Source: Virgibacillus_P tibetensis (GTDB taxonomy: Bacteria; Bacillota; Bacilli; Bacillales; Amphibacillaceae). Taken from it: 64,000 bases of DNA. Of the stretch, positions 46,071 to 54,807 are shown in pieces (the first letter of the stretch is position 1; every line of letters begins with the position of its first letter). The position numbers were made by a program, and so were the translations under genes. The stretch covers positions 1-64,000 of the forward strand of contig NZ_JARZFX010000003.1 of assembly GCF_036026595.1 (NCBI RefSeq). Reading direction: 5' to 3'. The notes beneath the pieces are model-generated. The model did not search any database. It saw only the letters and a program-made list of their open reading frames with translations, and was not told where the DNA came from.

Positions 46071-46909
46071 TTCTAAATAACTTCAAACAGTTACCTGGGT
46101 AATAACAAGACAACCCTTTCTAAAAGATTGGGACTGTACCTGTACCTGCATATTACTCGGTACACCGATTTACTTTTACTTTCCGACCTACAACTTTTAT
46201 ATAAAGGACGACGTAACTTGTTATTGACGTAATTCCGCTACGGAAATACACTTCGCTTTCTCCACTCCGGATACAAGTGCAACATCTGCTCAGCTCCACT
46301 TCGTTCACTTTATCTACACCTGTTTCCCATCCGACATACAATTATCCCCCAAACAAAGAAAAACCGACATTTCTGCTTAAGAAATTTTCCTACTGGCTTG
46401 ACCGTCGTATAGGTTGTAATTCGTATGAAGTAGTAACAAAAATTTCAGAAGATGCTCGCACTGACCTAAAAATCTGTGAACTATTTTATAGCAAACTTAT
46501 CTTACACTCATTTACCCGTGTATACCACAAAATATTGACTCTGCAGATGGTCTCCTACGAACCGTAAGCACCTTGAAAGCATGCAGCCATACACAGGATA
46601 GTATTTTCGAAGTAATGAAAAATGAGGATAACCTGATCACCGTACAGGATATTCATGGAAGACAAGTCTATCAAATTGCAGATTTCCCTGTTAAAAATAT
46701 TCAGCCTGGAATCCTGCTTCAAGGTGATATTGGAATAGCCAAGCATGAGTTCTTTTGAAACTTGGTATTATACAGAAAATGTCTATCTACAACTGGCACT
46801 AGAATATATTCATTTTATAGACGAATAAACCTAAGTGAGGGCTGCCCTAGTATTTATCACTAAAAAAGATAATTTCTGCACGAATCGTACGGTCGATTTT
46901 TAAAATTCC
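46071..46909. other. 840-bp stretch without a clear gene
   Basis: Several short frames overlap but none has a ribosome site. A plus-strand piece ending at 46758 reads VMKNEDNLITVQDIHGRQVY, QIADFPVKNIQPGILLQGDI and IAKHEFF, which has protein character and may be the tail of a decayed small gene. Around 46195-46260 the sequence has repeat-like, GC-varying character (GACGTAACTTGTTATTGACG). No RNA recognised. Confidence 0.4.
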
Positions 46910-47344
46910 CTATGAATAATAAGGAAGTGTTCGCTTGTCGGTTGGAGATCCCGGGTTGATCAAAAGTGTTTTTTTAGAATAACGTACCATCGGGATATGT
47001 GAATGTCCAAATATAATTACATCCGGATCTTCCATTTCAAACGCTTCCATCGATCTTCTTTCCGTGGTTTTCTTTTCGCCGTGTCCGTGGACAATCCCAA
47101 TTTTATGTCCATTGATATGTAGGATTTCCTGGTCAGAAAATTGCTCTTGAATATCCTTATTATCTACGTTTCCATAAACTCCTTTTACTTCGGCATATTT
47201 AATAAGGATATGAAAGATATCCATTGAGTTCCAATTACCAGCGTGAATTATCAAATCTGCGGTCTCTCATTCCTTTAAAAGATCGGTCGGCAGCTGTTTT
47301 CCTTTTCCAGGTATATGTGTATCTGCAGTTATGACAATTTTCAT
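46910..47344 (-). pseudogene. YfcE/MJ0936-type metallophosphoesterase, nonsense-interrupted
   Basis: From ATG 47344 the frame reads KIVITADTHIPGKGKQLPTD then LLKE, a TGA stop, and continues in the same frame ETADLIIHAGNWNSMDIFH, VKGVYGNVDNKDIQ, GHKIGIVHGHGEKKTTERRS, VIIFGHSHIPMVRYSKK and GSPTDKR. Metal motifs D-x-H, GNxD, GHGE and GHSH are present, but HAGD is HAGN and the C-terminus ends early. It is most likely inactive. Confidence 0.85.
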
Positions 47345-47487
47345 CGTGCTGGTCTCCTCTTTGAGATCTATAGATATACTTCTTAACCAAAGGTAAAGTG
47401 AATTGTATACTTTTCCAAACTAACCCTGCTTGCTAATGAATTAGTCCCACTGGTTTTTTTCTAATAAAAGAGGGGTGAGACAAGTAT

Positions 47488-47512
47488 AACGGGTTCCGTT
47501 TCCTATCACAAA
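47488..47512 (+). repeat. 25-bp inverted repeat, left copy
   Basis: AACGGGTTCCGTTTCCTATC then ACAAA. The same 25 bases, with one change, occur inverted at 57189-57213. Just inside, an AT-rich part with TTACACTTTAAAATGTAAC and AATTTGTAT motifs resembles the AT-rich part inside the right copy. Confidence 0.8.
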
Positions 47513-47594
47513 ACGCAGAATTACACTTTAAAATGTAACTAAATTTGTATAAGTATTTTCATCGAATTTGTAGTGATATATGTAATAAAAATTA

Positions 47595-47623
47595 AAAATC
47601 TCAGTTCAGCTGAGATTTTTTTT
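47595..47623. terminator. Bidirectional terminator
   Basis: AAAATCTCAG / CTGAGATTTT with a five-base loop and T runs on both exits; serves the isochorismatase gene on the minus strand. Confidence 0.88.
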
Positions 47624-47640
47624 CTATTTATTTTCAATTG

Positions 47641-47672
47641 CTTCTTCAACTAACGCACCATTTAGTTAAATA
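47641..47672 (+). repeat. Cassette repeat, copy 12 (half)
   Basis: CTTCTTCAACTAACGCACCA followed by TTTAGTTAAATA, 6 bp after the stop of the isochorismatase gene. Only one arm pair is present. Confidence 0.6.
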
Positions 47673-47678
47673 TGGTTA

Positions 47679-48236
47679 TTATCGATATTTATTGTGTTCA
47701 GGTTTAATCAAATCTTCATTAGAATTCCTAACGATTGAAAAATTGTCTACATTATAATGACCGTGAAGGGTTTCGTTGTGATGAAGAATTATTTGTTGTG
47801 CAGTTAAGTTTTTGGAATCAGAAGTAGAATGACCATCCCCGACTAATGTTACATCAAAATGATTGATTGTTGCCGTTCTAACAGCTATATCAATACAATG
47901 TTCCGTTTTACATCCCATTATTACAAGATGCTCTACATTGTTTCTACTTAAATGTTTTTGTAAAGAAGTGCCATAAAATGAATTTGTAGCGGATTTATCA
48001 AATATGAAAGCAGTGGATGGCACTTTAATATCCTTATGTATCTGGAATCCAGTTCCTTCTCCATTCGAAACATCTAAATCTCTCATAAAAACTATGGAGA
48101 TACTTTCGTTTATTGCTTTTTCAATTACGGTATTAATGTTATTAATAATTTTTTGTTTCTCAAAAACCCCTTGTTCTTCATTATTACCTTCCATCAAGTC
48201 CTGTTGAGCATCAATTATCAGTAAAGTTTGTTTCAA
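47679..48236 (-). CDS. Isochorismatase-family cysteine hydrolase
   Basis: 185 residues. Catalytic Asp in LLIIDAQQDL, Lys in FIFDKSATNSFYGTSL, and Cys in MGCKTEHCIDIAVRTA, the isochorismatase-like triad; Gly-rich VTLVGDGHSTSD near the end. Such enzymes hydrolyse amides or isochorismate; substrate unknown. First gene of the second array, with a repeat copy directly at its 3' end. Confidence 0.92.
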   Translation of the reverse strand: MKQTLLIIDAQQDLMEGNNEEQGVFEKQKIINNINTVIEKAINESISIVFMRDLDVSNGEGTGFQIHKDIKVPSTAFIFDKSATNSFYGTSLQKHLSRNNVEHLVIMGCKTEHCIDIAVRTATINHFDVTLVGDGHSTSDSKNLTAQQIILHHNETLHGHYNVDNFSIVRNSNEDLIKPEHNKYR

Positions 48237-48316
48237 TATTTTTCCTCCTTAACACTTACAAGTTAAGCCATTTTTACTAACCTCTTTATATTTTCGTCAA
48301 AAGATGAGCTAATACC

Positions 48317-48411
48317 TCTTCCACAAACCTGCTTACGTTAGCACAATAAGAAAGATGTGATGTGATCAACTTATTTATCTTCAACTCTTGCACCTTTTTA
48401 GTGAAAAAAAG
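48317..48411 (+). repeat. Cassette repeat, copy 13
   Basis: About 95 bp: TCTTCCACAAACCTGCTTAC, GTTAGCACAATAAGAAAG, then TCTTCAACTCTTGCACC. 38 bp after the stop of the VOC gene. Confidence 0.75.
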
Positions 48412-48449
48412 GTATATTTCTTAAACCACTTTTCTCGTTTGAAGATCTA

Positions 48450-48854
48450 TTAGTGAATATTCTTTTCTGTACAAGTAATTTCTATTGTATTATTCATTGG
48501 ATCTAAAACAGGAAAACTCCAATACCCTTTCCATTTTGGCTCAAAATAATATTTTGGTATTTGATTACTTAATATGGAATGGACAATGTCATTGAAATCT
48601 TCTCTATCACATTCTAAAGACCAACCTATCCTTGGTTCTGTTCCACCTTTCCACCCTGGTTGAATGGAAAACTTGTTTGATGGTTGGTTATATTCTGCAT
48701 TGTACTCTATACTTAATTGGTGAGCGCCAATCTTAAAAGCAATCGAACCTTTATCATCCCATATAAGGTTTAACTGAAGTATATCAGAGTAAAACCACTT
48801 CATTTTCTCCAAATCGTTACAAAATAAATATGTGAATCCCCATCGCTTTGCTAT
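48450..48854 (-). CDS. VOC-family (glyoxalase/bleomycin-resistance-like) protein
   Basis: 134 codons. The family's N-terminus AKRWGFTYLFCNDLEKMKWF is in frame up to an ATA codon at 48854, six to eight bases after AAAAGGGGG, where an ATG is expected. A TTG at 48812 is the first ordinary start but would remove the first beta strand. Middle IGWSLECDREDFNDIVHSIL and C-terminal FEPKWKGYWSFPVLDPMNNT are VOC-type. Either an AUA start is used or the start codon is mutated. Confidence 0.8.
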   Translation of the reverse strand: MAKRWGFTYLFCNDLEKMKWFYSDILQLNLIWDDKGSIAFKIGAHQLSIEYNAEYNQPSNKFSIQPGWKGGTEPRIGWSLECDREDFNDIVHSILSNQIPKYYFEPKWKGYWSFPVLDPMNNTIEITCTEKNIH

Positions 48855-48882
48855 ATTAAATCCCCCTTTTAAGAAAATTTGC

Positions 48883-48969
48883 TTATTCCACTAACCTGCC
48901 TTATTGTATATATTCAACAAAAAAGGATGCTTCTCCTTCTTCGAGGATTGCACCAGTTAATTAAAGAAG
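48883..48969 (+). repeat. Cassette repeat, copy 14
   Basis: 87 bp: TTATTCCACTAACCTGCCTT, inner AAAAGGATGCTTCTCCTTCT, then GATTGCACCAGTTAATTAAA. Located just upstream of the VOC gene and 140 bp after the S51 gene at 49110. Confidence 0.8.
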
Positions 48970-49109
48970 AAAAAGTGACGCATCTTTAACACTCGGGCCC
49001 GATTGCAGTAGACCGTTCTGCACACCTATGCTTTCCATACAATCCTATTTTACCTAGTTCTTCTTGCATAAAGAGATTAATTCAATTAAACCATAGCCAT
49101 TCACTACAA

Positions 49110-49766
49110 CTAGAGCGTCTCATCCAATTTCTGAATCTTTGAGTGGGAGATTAAAAAAACATTGCCTAAAACGTCGATTTTATCTCCCTTTACCCGTACA
49201 GCGCAATCTTTGTTCGACGCATAAATATTTATTTCTTCCGATAGGAGTGATAGTTCGCTTTGAACCAGTGCAATGTTATTTTCAAGATCAAAATGAGACA
49301 GGACGGAAAAATTGTCAAGACCAATTCCGTCGTAAACAGAGCTCATTTCAACTTTAAATCCAAGGTTTTTCGAGCATAACCATTTAGCGGACATGTTGAT
49401 TGCACCAGCGCTTGCTCCCATCACAACGGCGCTGCTTTTTTTAATCGAATCCGATAATTCATATTCCATCAAAAAACCATTTTGTTTAAGAATATTCCCC
49501 CCCAACAAGAAAATGACTGAAGCATTTTGAATTATCGTTTGGGCATCTTCCTTCTGTACGCGATAATTAATTAAATGATATTCATCAAACATAATGCCAG
49601 CCTGGTCAAGCCACGAGCGTTCAGTAGCACCATCATCTTCATTAATAGATGGATTCGAGCTAATCATAGCAAGCGATTTTCTATCAGTTATATCCCCCTG
49701 TAACACCCTGCCCAAATTCTCTGGAAAAAAATCGTTAAACCAACCTAAATAATAATGCGTTTTCAT
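49110..49766 (-). CDS. Peptidase S51-like protein
   Basis: 218 residues from ATG 49766, behind TGGGGG; an ATG ten codons upstream has no site. THYYLGWFNDFFPENLGRVL, VIFLLGGNILKQNGFL, and nucleophile elbow AVVMGASAGAINMSAKW put it in the S51/cyanophycinase-like class I amidotransferase fold, different from the peptidase E at 42501. Substrate unknown. A frameshifted third member lies next to it. Confidence 0.88.
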   Translation of the reverse strand: MKTHYYLGWFNDFFPENLGRVLQGDITDRKSLAMISSNPSINEDDGATERSWLDQAGIMFDEYHLINYRVQKEDAQTIIQNASVIFLLGGNILKQNGFLMEYELSDSIKKSSAVVMGASAGAINMSAKWLCSKNLGFKVEMSSVYDGIGLDNFSVLSHFDLENNIALVQSELSLLSEEINIYASNKDCAVRVKGDKIDVLGNVFLISHSKIQKLDETL

Positions 49767-49884
49767 AAGTACCCCCATAGAAAATGTAAATAACATTTAT
49801 TCCTTTCGTCACTCATTCTGTATTCTTGTCACCAACAAAATACGCTCCATATGGCCGATTGTTGAACACAAGTTAAACTATGCT

Positions 49885-50000
49885 CTTCCACTAACCTGCC
49901 CCTTTAACACAACAAGCGACTGTCCTTATTTAACAATCGCACCCATTTGTTGAAAAAGAAAAGTGCCGTTGTTTTCCACAATTACGCCCTTTTGTTGAAT
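49885..50000 (+). repeat. Cassette repeat, copy 15 plus a tandem half copy
   Basis: 49885-49958 reads CTTCCACTAACCTGCCCC, TTAACACAACAAG, CGACTGTCCTTATTTAAC, GCACCCATTTGTTGAA. A second arm, TTCCACAATTACGCCC then TTTTGTTGAAT, follows at 49974-50000. Between the S51 gene's upstream end and the S51 pseudogene's stop (15 bp). Confidence 0.78.
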
Positions 50001-50014
50001 ATCGTTTAGGTAAA

Positions 50015-50622
50015 TCATTCAATTATAATTACTTCTCCATCCTTTAATGCTTTAAAAGGTATTCTATTATTAATCATATATTCAATATATTTGTCTATAT
50101 CCTCAGACTCTGGATGGTCTGATTTATAATGGGGGGCAATTGCATATTCCAAAATATGTAGTCCATCCCAAATAGTTTGATATTCTTCCCCAAACGGCTT
50201 TTGATTTGGGTCATCTGCAAAATGAATACCTTTTAGCGTTGGTCCAAGGATACAAACGCCTGCACTGTACCCTCCATATAAGATGTTCTTGTTGTCCTTA
50301 TAGTACTTTTTAACAATTTCATCGAAACCACTTAACCTCATAGCCTGTTGCCACCCCTTACCCAGATAACATCATACTCATTAAGTTTTCCTTTTAGTCC
50401 TTCTGAGTTACGGAAATACTTTTTCAAATCTAGAATATCCACTGTAAAACCTATTCTTTGAAGATCCGATACGTCCATTGCGTCACTTTTATTCTTTCTA
50501 AATCAGTTGCAAAATCTAATGCATTATTGTTATAAGCAACTTTTTTATTGCCATTTTTCGTGATGTCTATTAATTTTTGTTCTTCATTTCCAATTTTAAA
50601 AGATGATAGATAAAATTTCATA
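50015..50622 (-). pseudogene. Peptidase E (S51) with frameshift and deletion
   Basis: ATG 50622 opens MKFYLSSFKIGNEEQKLIDI, KVAYNNNALDFATDLER; a base is then missing before KSDAMDVSDLQRIGFTVDIL and KLNEYDVIWVRGGN, after which about a dozen bases are lost and the frame resumes AMRLSGFDEIVKKYYKDN, ILYGGYSAGVCILGPTLKGI, IAPHYKSDHPES. The nucleophile elbow (GYSAG) is intact but the N-terminal domain is out of frame. A decayed PepE-like gene. Confidence 0.85.
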
Positions 50623-50680
50623 TTATCCTCCTATTTTCCGTTAAATAGCTCCGTTTGTTAAATAAAGATTAATCTTGACT

Positions 50681-50758
50681 CTTCTACAATCCTTCACCAA
50701 TAGTTGAATAACGGGTGCATCTTTCTTTCTTGAAGTAATGCACCCGTTATTTTAAGTG
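50681..50758 (+). repeat. Cassette repeat, copy 16, with terminator-like stem
   Basis: CTTCTACAATCCTTCACCAA, TAGTTGAATAACGGGTGCAT, then ATGCACCCGTTATTTTAAG. Inner perfect stem AACGGGTGCAT (50710-50720) / ATGCACCCGTT (50738-50748). 23 bp after the stop of the GNAT at 50782, so it may double as its terminator. Confidence 0.82.
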
Positions 50759-50781
50759 TATGTATTCACAAAGAAGGACAA

Positions 50782-51318
50782 TTATAATAGCATATTGTCA
50801 TAATCACTTTTAAGTATTGCCATAATAATCTCATCTGAATATGTTTTATTGTAAAATAAAGACTGACGTAAGACACCTTCTTTTACAAATCCCACTTTTT
50901 CATAGGCTCTAATTCCACGTAAATTATGGCTAAATACTTCTAACTGTATACGATTTAATTTAAGTTGTTCAAAAACAAAACTTAGAACTATTTTAATGGC
51001 TTCTATACCATAGCCTTTTCCTGTTAATGAAATAGAAGCCATTGATATTCTGAATCCTGCTTTTTTGCTTTCCTCATCAATATCTAAAATTGATAACTCT
51101 CCAATCATTTCATCACTGCTTTTTAGACAAATAGCGAAATCATAACGACTTGAATCATTATTTATATTCTTTATATGTGCCTTAATTTGCTCCATAGAAA
51201 AACTAAGATTAGTCCCTGTCATATAACGTATTTCTTTATCTAGTGTATTTTCTAACATAATAGGAGCATCTGACTCACAAAGAGGTCTTAGATAAATTCT
51301 CTCGCTTTCTAATCTCAT
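50782..51318 (-). CDS. RimJ/RimL-type GNAT acetyltransferase
   Basis: 178 residues from ATG 51318, ten bases after GAGGAG; an upstream ATG at 51348 lacks a site. RLESERIYLRPLCESDAPIM, MIGELSILDIDEESKKAGFR, and SLTGKGYGIEAIKIVLSFVF (acetyl-CoA loop GKGYG), then VFSHNLRGIRAYEKVGFVKE: the Acetyltransf_3 subfamily that acetylates protein N-termini or small amines. In the second array. Confidence 0.93.
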   Translation of the reverse strand: MRLESERIYLRPLCESDAPIMLENTLDKEIRYMTGTNLSFSMEQIKAHIKNINNDSSRYDFAICLKSSDEMIGELSILDIDEESKKAGFRISMASISLTGKGYGIEAIKIVLSFVFEQLKLNRIQLEVFSHNLRGIRAYEKVGFVKEGVLRQSLFYNKTYSDEIIMAILKSDYDNMLL

Positions 51319-51460
51319 TTTGACTTTCTCCTCATTTCTGTTGTTCAATTTATTGTTTGAGTAAATGGACTTACGTTGATATTACATTAATCTATAATGC
51401 TGTGATATACCAAGAACAATTTATAAAAGTTCTATCCACAACACAATGCATTGAAAATGT

Positions 51461-51530
51461 GTCAACACTAACCTGCCCCGTGCTGCCGTTCGAACTCATC
51501 TTCAACTAACGCACCCGTTAGCACAAATAG
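51461..51530 (+). repeat. Cassette repeat, copy 17
   Basis: 70 bp: CAACACTAACCTGCCCCGTG, then CTTCAACTAACGCACCC and GTTAGCAC. 72 bp after the stop of the membrane gene at 51603. The inner block is shorter than in other copies. Confidence 0.75.
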
Positions 51531-51602
51531 ATAATTTATTATTTCTTAATCAATTTTACCTCATATAAGAGGTCGATAAAGGCTCAGTGAATTTAGCCAT
51601 TC

Positions 51603-51908
51603 TTAATAATTCTTCCTATTTTTATTGATATAAGTGAATATACTTCCTAAAATACCTAAAGATAGCACAAACCATAACAATATATTAGGAAGATACTCAA
51701 TCGGGATTATTTCAAAGAAGTCAACGAGGACAACAAGTAATATAACACCTATATACAAAATCCCATATAGCATATTATTTGTTTTGTATTGAATTTCCCT
51801 CCCCCGTTCATCCTTCCCTTCCTCACTATCGTTGAACTTAAAGATGTACATATGACAAATAAATATAATAATAAGAAATAATGCAACCAACCATAACATA
51901 CCTATCAT
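51603..51908 (-). CDS. Three-helix membrane protein partnered with XRE regulator
   Basis: 101 residues with helices at about 3-22, 46-66 and 73-92, and a cytoplasmic loop FNDSEEGKDERGREIQYKTN. Its ATG overlaps the stop of the XRE gene by four bases, so the two are translationally coupled. Small XRE plus DUF2178-like membrane-protein pairs are common in Firmicutes, function unknown; the family name is tentative. Confidence 0.78.
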   Translation of the reverse strand: MIGMLWLVALFLIIIFICHMYIFKFNDSEEGKDERGREIQYKTNNMLYGILYIGVILLVVLVDFFEIIPIEYLPNILLWFVLSLGILGSIFTYINKNRKNY

Positions 51909-52105
51909 TCCTCCCTATAATCAAAAACATCGGTTAATGGTTTTTCAAAAGCATTTGCAATTTTGAAGGCAAGAATGAGGGAAGGATTGTATTTATTCTT
52001 TTCAAGAGTAGCAATAGTTTGGCGACTAACACCAACTCTATTTGCCAGCAGTTCTTGAGTCCATCCTTTTTCTGCCCGATAAATTACTAATTTGTTATGT
52101 AACAC
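51905..52105 (-). CDS. Small XRE-family regulator (YozG-like)
   Basis: 66 residues from GTG 52105, preceded by AGAGGTGG. Single helix-turn-helix: NKLVIYRAEKGWTQELLANR, VGVSRQTIATLEKNKYNPSL, ILAFKIANAFEKPLTDVFDY, the classic stand-alone XRE domain. It probably controls its own two-gene operon. First gene of the pair with the membrane protein. Confidence 0.9.
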   Translation of the reverse strand: MLHNKLVIYRAEKGWTQELLANRVGVSRQTIATLEKNKYNPSLILAFKIANAFEKPLTDVFDYREE

Positions 52106-52275
52106 TAACACCACCTCTAACAATATTGTAATTTATTTCTTACAAATTGTAAAGTATTTCTTACAATGATTTTAGAGTGTAATTATTTATCATAAAGCAA
52201 CAACCTTTTAGAAAACAACCAACCAAAAAAAGCTGTCCAATAGCCGAAATTATTGGGCAGCTCCTCTTTAAATTT

Positions 52276-52339
52276 ATTCAATTAACCTGCCCCTATAGTT
52301 GAATAAGAATGCTGGTATCTTTTTGTGTTAAAGCACCAT
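52276..52339 (+). repeat. Cassette repeat, copy 18 (split by IS21)
   Basis: ATTCAATTAACCTGCCCCTA, TAGTTGAATAAGAATGCTG, GTGTTAAAGCACCAT, then the IS21-type element, then ATTTAATGCAACAAG-like remainder from 54844. Joining across one ACCAT restores a normal repeat. Confidence 0.82.
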
Positions 52340-52404
52340 TGTAACTGCTAAACTAAAGTAGTCAATTATTGCTTGATAAAAATGGACACTTTTCTATTGG
52401 GTGT

Positions 52405-52452
52405 ATGCATGTAAGAGTGCTGCCCCGGGAGGGGCAGCACTCTTACATGCAT
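52405..52452. other. Perfect 22-bp stem, loop GGGA, inside the IS21 element
   Basis: Arms 52405-52426 and 52431-52452 (left arm begins ATGCATGTAAGAG and ends GCTGCCCC). It lies between the left end and istA, and has no T run. It could block read-through from outside or be a separate small insertion. Confidence 0.8.
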
Positions 52453-52546
52453 CGCCGGCTCGGCCCCCTATTAATCTCTCATCTTCATTACTGTATAATA
52501 CATCTTGTTTGTAAAAATATATCAGTGATGGAGGGAATCATGAAAG

Positions 52547-54118
52547 GTGGAAAAATGGGAAGTGTACATGGAAATATATCAATTAAAACGGCAGGGGTTT
52601 AAGGTTCGGAGAATTGCCAGAAAACTAGGCATTTCAAGGACTACTGTATATAAATATCTGGATAAATCCCCAGAGGATATGGCCGAATGGATGGCCTCCG
52701 TTAAGACAAGAGCTAAAAAACTAGATCCGTACGAGATGCTTATCCATACTTGGCTGAGTGAGCATCCTGATCTTTCAAGTGCACAAGTTTATGACTGGCT
52801 AAAGGAAAGATATAAAGATTTAGTAGTTGGCGAGAGTACTGTACGTAATTACGTGAAGGAGCTTCGAGAAAAATACAATATTCCTAAAACAGAGGTTAAG
52901 CGTGTCTATCAAGCAATTCCAGACCCGCCAATGGGCCAACAGGCTCAAGTAGATTTTGGACAAACGATACAGAAAACATCCAGTGGAAAAGATAAAAAAC
53001 TATACTTTATCAGCTTTGTGCTTTCGCACTCTAGGTATAAATATGTAGAATGGTTAGATCGGCCATTTACCACAAAGGATGTTATTAGAACGCATGAAAA
53101 TTGCTTTCAATTCTTTAGTGGAATCCCGAGTGAACTTGCTTATGACCAAGATGCATTAATAGTTGTTAGTGAAAATGCCGGTGACTTAGTCTTGACTAGT
53201 GAATTTCAAGCATATCGAGAGGAACGTAAGTTAAATCTTTTTGTATGTAGGAAGGCTGACCCCGAGAGTAAGGGACGTATCGAAAATGTAGTTGGATTCG
53301 TAAAGAAAAACTTTGCCAAGAATCGGGTGTTTTACCATATTGATCAGTGGAATGAGCTATGTATGTCTTGGCTTGAAAGAACTGGAAATGGAAAAGTACA
53401 TAACACAACAAAAAAGAGACCGGTCGAAGTGTTTGCCTTGGAAAAACAGCACTTAAGACCAGTCACTAAAAAGATTTCTATTTCAAGTATTGACTCAAGT
53501 ATAACAAGAACAGTTCGTAAGGACAACACAATTTTATATGATTCTAATCGTTATTCCGTTCCACTTGGAACATATAAACCAGATAAAGAAGTATATATTG
53601 AAGCGACAGATACGAATCATTTACTAATTCGTGACCAGTCTGAAGGACCAATTATTGCAGAGCATCAGATTAGTTCTGAAAGAGGGAAACTCATTCAACC
53701 TACTCAACATAAACGTGATCGAACAAAAGGTATTGCAGCATACATCGCAACCGTAGCAAGCCAATTTGATGATACAGAAACGGCCACCGATTTCCTTGCG
53801 GAAATACACCGAAGGTATCCACGTTATGTACGGGATCAATTGGATTTAATTTCAAAGGTATCAAAGTCAGTGGAAGTAGAAATACGGAACGAAGCTCTAA
53901 AAGAATGCATTAAACGGAAAATTTATAGTGCAACAGAGTATAACGATGTTGTTCAGTTCGTAGAACGTCAACATCAGACTAAAACCAAGCCAAAACAATC
54001 AAATGAGGTCAAATCACTTCATGGCATCGATCCCAAATTGGTTAATATTAAACCGGAAACGAGGGAAGTGGAACGATATTTAGAGCTACTGAAAGGAGTA
54101 ACTGTTTGCCCTCTCTGA
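52547..54118 (+). CDS. istA: IS21-family transposase IstA
   Basis: 523 residues from GTG 52547 (GAGGGA upstream; ATG 52568 also possible). N-terminal helix-turn-helix RIARKLGISRTTVYKYLDKS; DDE catalytic core with QAQVDFGQT, ELAYDQDALIVVSENAG and ESKGRIENVVGFVK; C-terminal beta domain NRYSVPLGTYKPDKEVYIEA. Cuts and joins the element ends together with IstB. Its stop overlaps the istB start. Confidence 0.96.
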   Translation: MEKWEVYMEIYQLKRQGFKVRRIARKLGISRTTVYKYLDKSPEDMAEWMASVKTRAKKLDPYEMLIHTWLSEHPDLSSAQVYDWLKERYKDLVVGESTVRNYVKELREKYNIPKTEVKRVYQAIPDPPMGQQAQVDFGQTIQKTSSGKDKKLYFISFVLSHSRYKYVEWLDRPFTTKDVIRTHENCFQFFSGIPSELAYDQDALIVVSENAGDLVLTSEFQAYREERKLNLFVCRKADPESKGRIENVVGFVKKNFAKNRVFYHIDQWNELCMSWLERTGNGKVHNTTKKRPVEVFALEKQHLRPVTKKISISSIDSSITRTVRKDNTILYDSNRYSVPLGTYKPDKEVYIEATDTNHLLIRDQSEGPIIAEHQISSERGKLIQPTQHKRDRTKGIAAYIATVASQFDDTETATDFLAEIHRRYPRYVRDQLDLISKVSKSVEVEIRNEALKECIKRKIYSATEYNDVVQFVERQHQTKTKPKQSNEVKSLHGIDPKLVNIKPETREVERYLELLKGVTVCPL

Positions 54119-54807
54119 TTCAACAAGCAGAGTCGGAGGATTGGACTTACAGGGCATTCTTAAACAATTTAACAGAGTATGAATTGAAGCGTCGGGATGA
54201 AAAGTTAATCGAAAGAAGACTAAAATGGGCTGCATTTCCTTTTTATAAGACTTTGGATTCATTTAATGTAGATGAGCAGCAATCTTTAAGTAGGAAGCAA
54301 ATTAAGCAATTAAAAGAATTTACATGGCTTGATCAACTCTATAATTTAATCATTCTAGGACCATCTGGTGTGGGAAAAACACACATAGCAACTGGACTTG
54401 GAATAGAAGCAATTAATCATGGATATAAAGTTTCTTTTATCACCATGGGACAACTCATTCATACATTAAAAACGGAAGAAGTGACAAGAAAGTCACAAAC
54501 AAGAATGAAACGTATCAGAGAGTCCAATTTAGTAATAATAGATGATCTGATGTTTATGGCAATGGATACACGTGAAGCAAATTTATTCTTTCATTTGATA
54601 AATGAACTTTATGATAAGTCTTCAGTAATTTTGACATCGAATAAAGGTCCAAGTGAATGGGGTGAATTGTTAGGGGACCCAGGTATTACAACTGCAATTC
54701 TCGATAGGATTTTACATCGAGCAGAAGTCATTAATTTTAGTCAAGATGATAGCTATCGAATGAAACATCGTTCTTCAATTTTTATGGAAAAAAGTGTTCA
54801 AAGTTAA
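54106..54807 (+). CDS. istB: IS21-family helper ATPase IstB
   Basis: 233 residues, TTG start behind AAAGGAG, overlapping istA by 13 bp. AAA+ ATPase: Walker A LGPSGVGKTHIATGL, Walker B LVIIDDLMFMAMD, sensor SSVILTSNKGPSEWGELLGD, typical IstB, related to DnaC. It selects target DNA and stimulates IstA. Confidence 0.96.
   Translation: MPSLIQQAESEDWTYRAFLNNLTEYELKRRDEKLIERRLKWAAFPFYKTLDSFNVDEQQSLSRKQIKQLKEFTWLDQLYNLIILGPSGVGKTHIATGLGIEAINHGYKVSFITMGQLIHTLKTEEVTRKSQTRMKRIRESNLVIIDDLMFMAMDTREANLFFHLINELYDKSSVILTSNKGPSEWGELLGDPGITTAILDRILHRAEVINFSQDDSYRMKHRSSIFMEKSVQS

Noticed and set aside
46153..46567. Short frames on both strands behind yfmM
   Set aside because: No start signals and Cys/Arg-rich implausible composition; kept only as an unexplained stretch.
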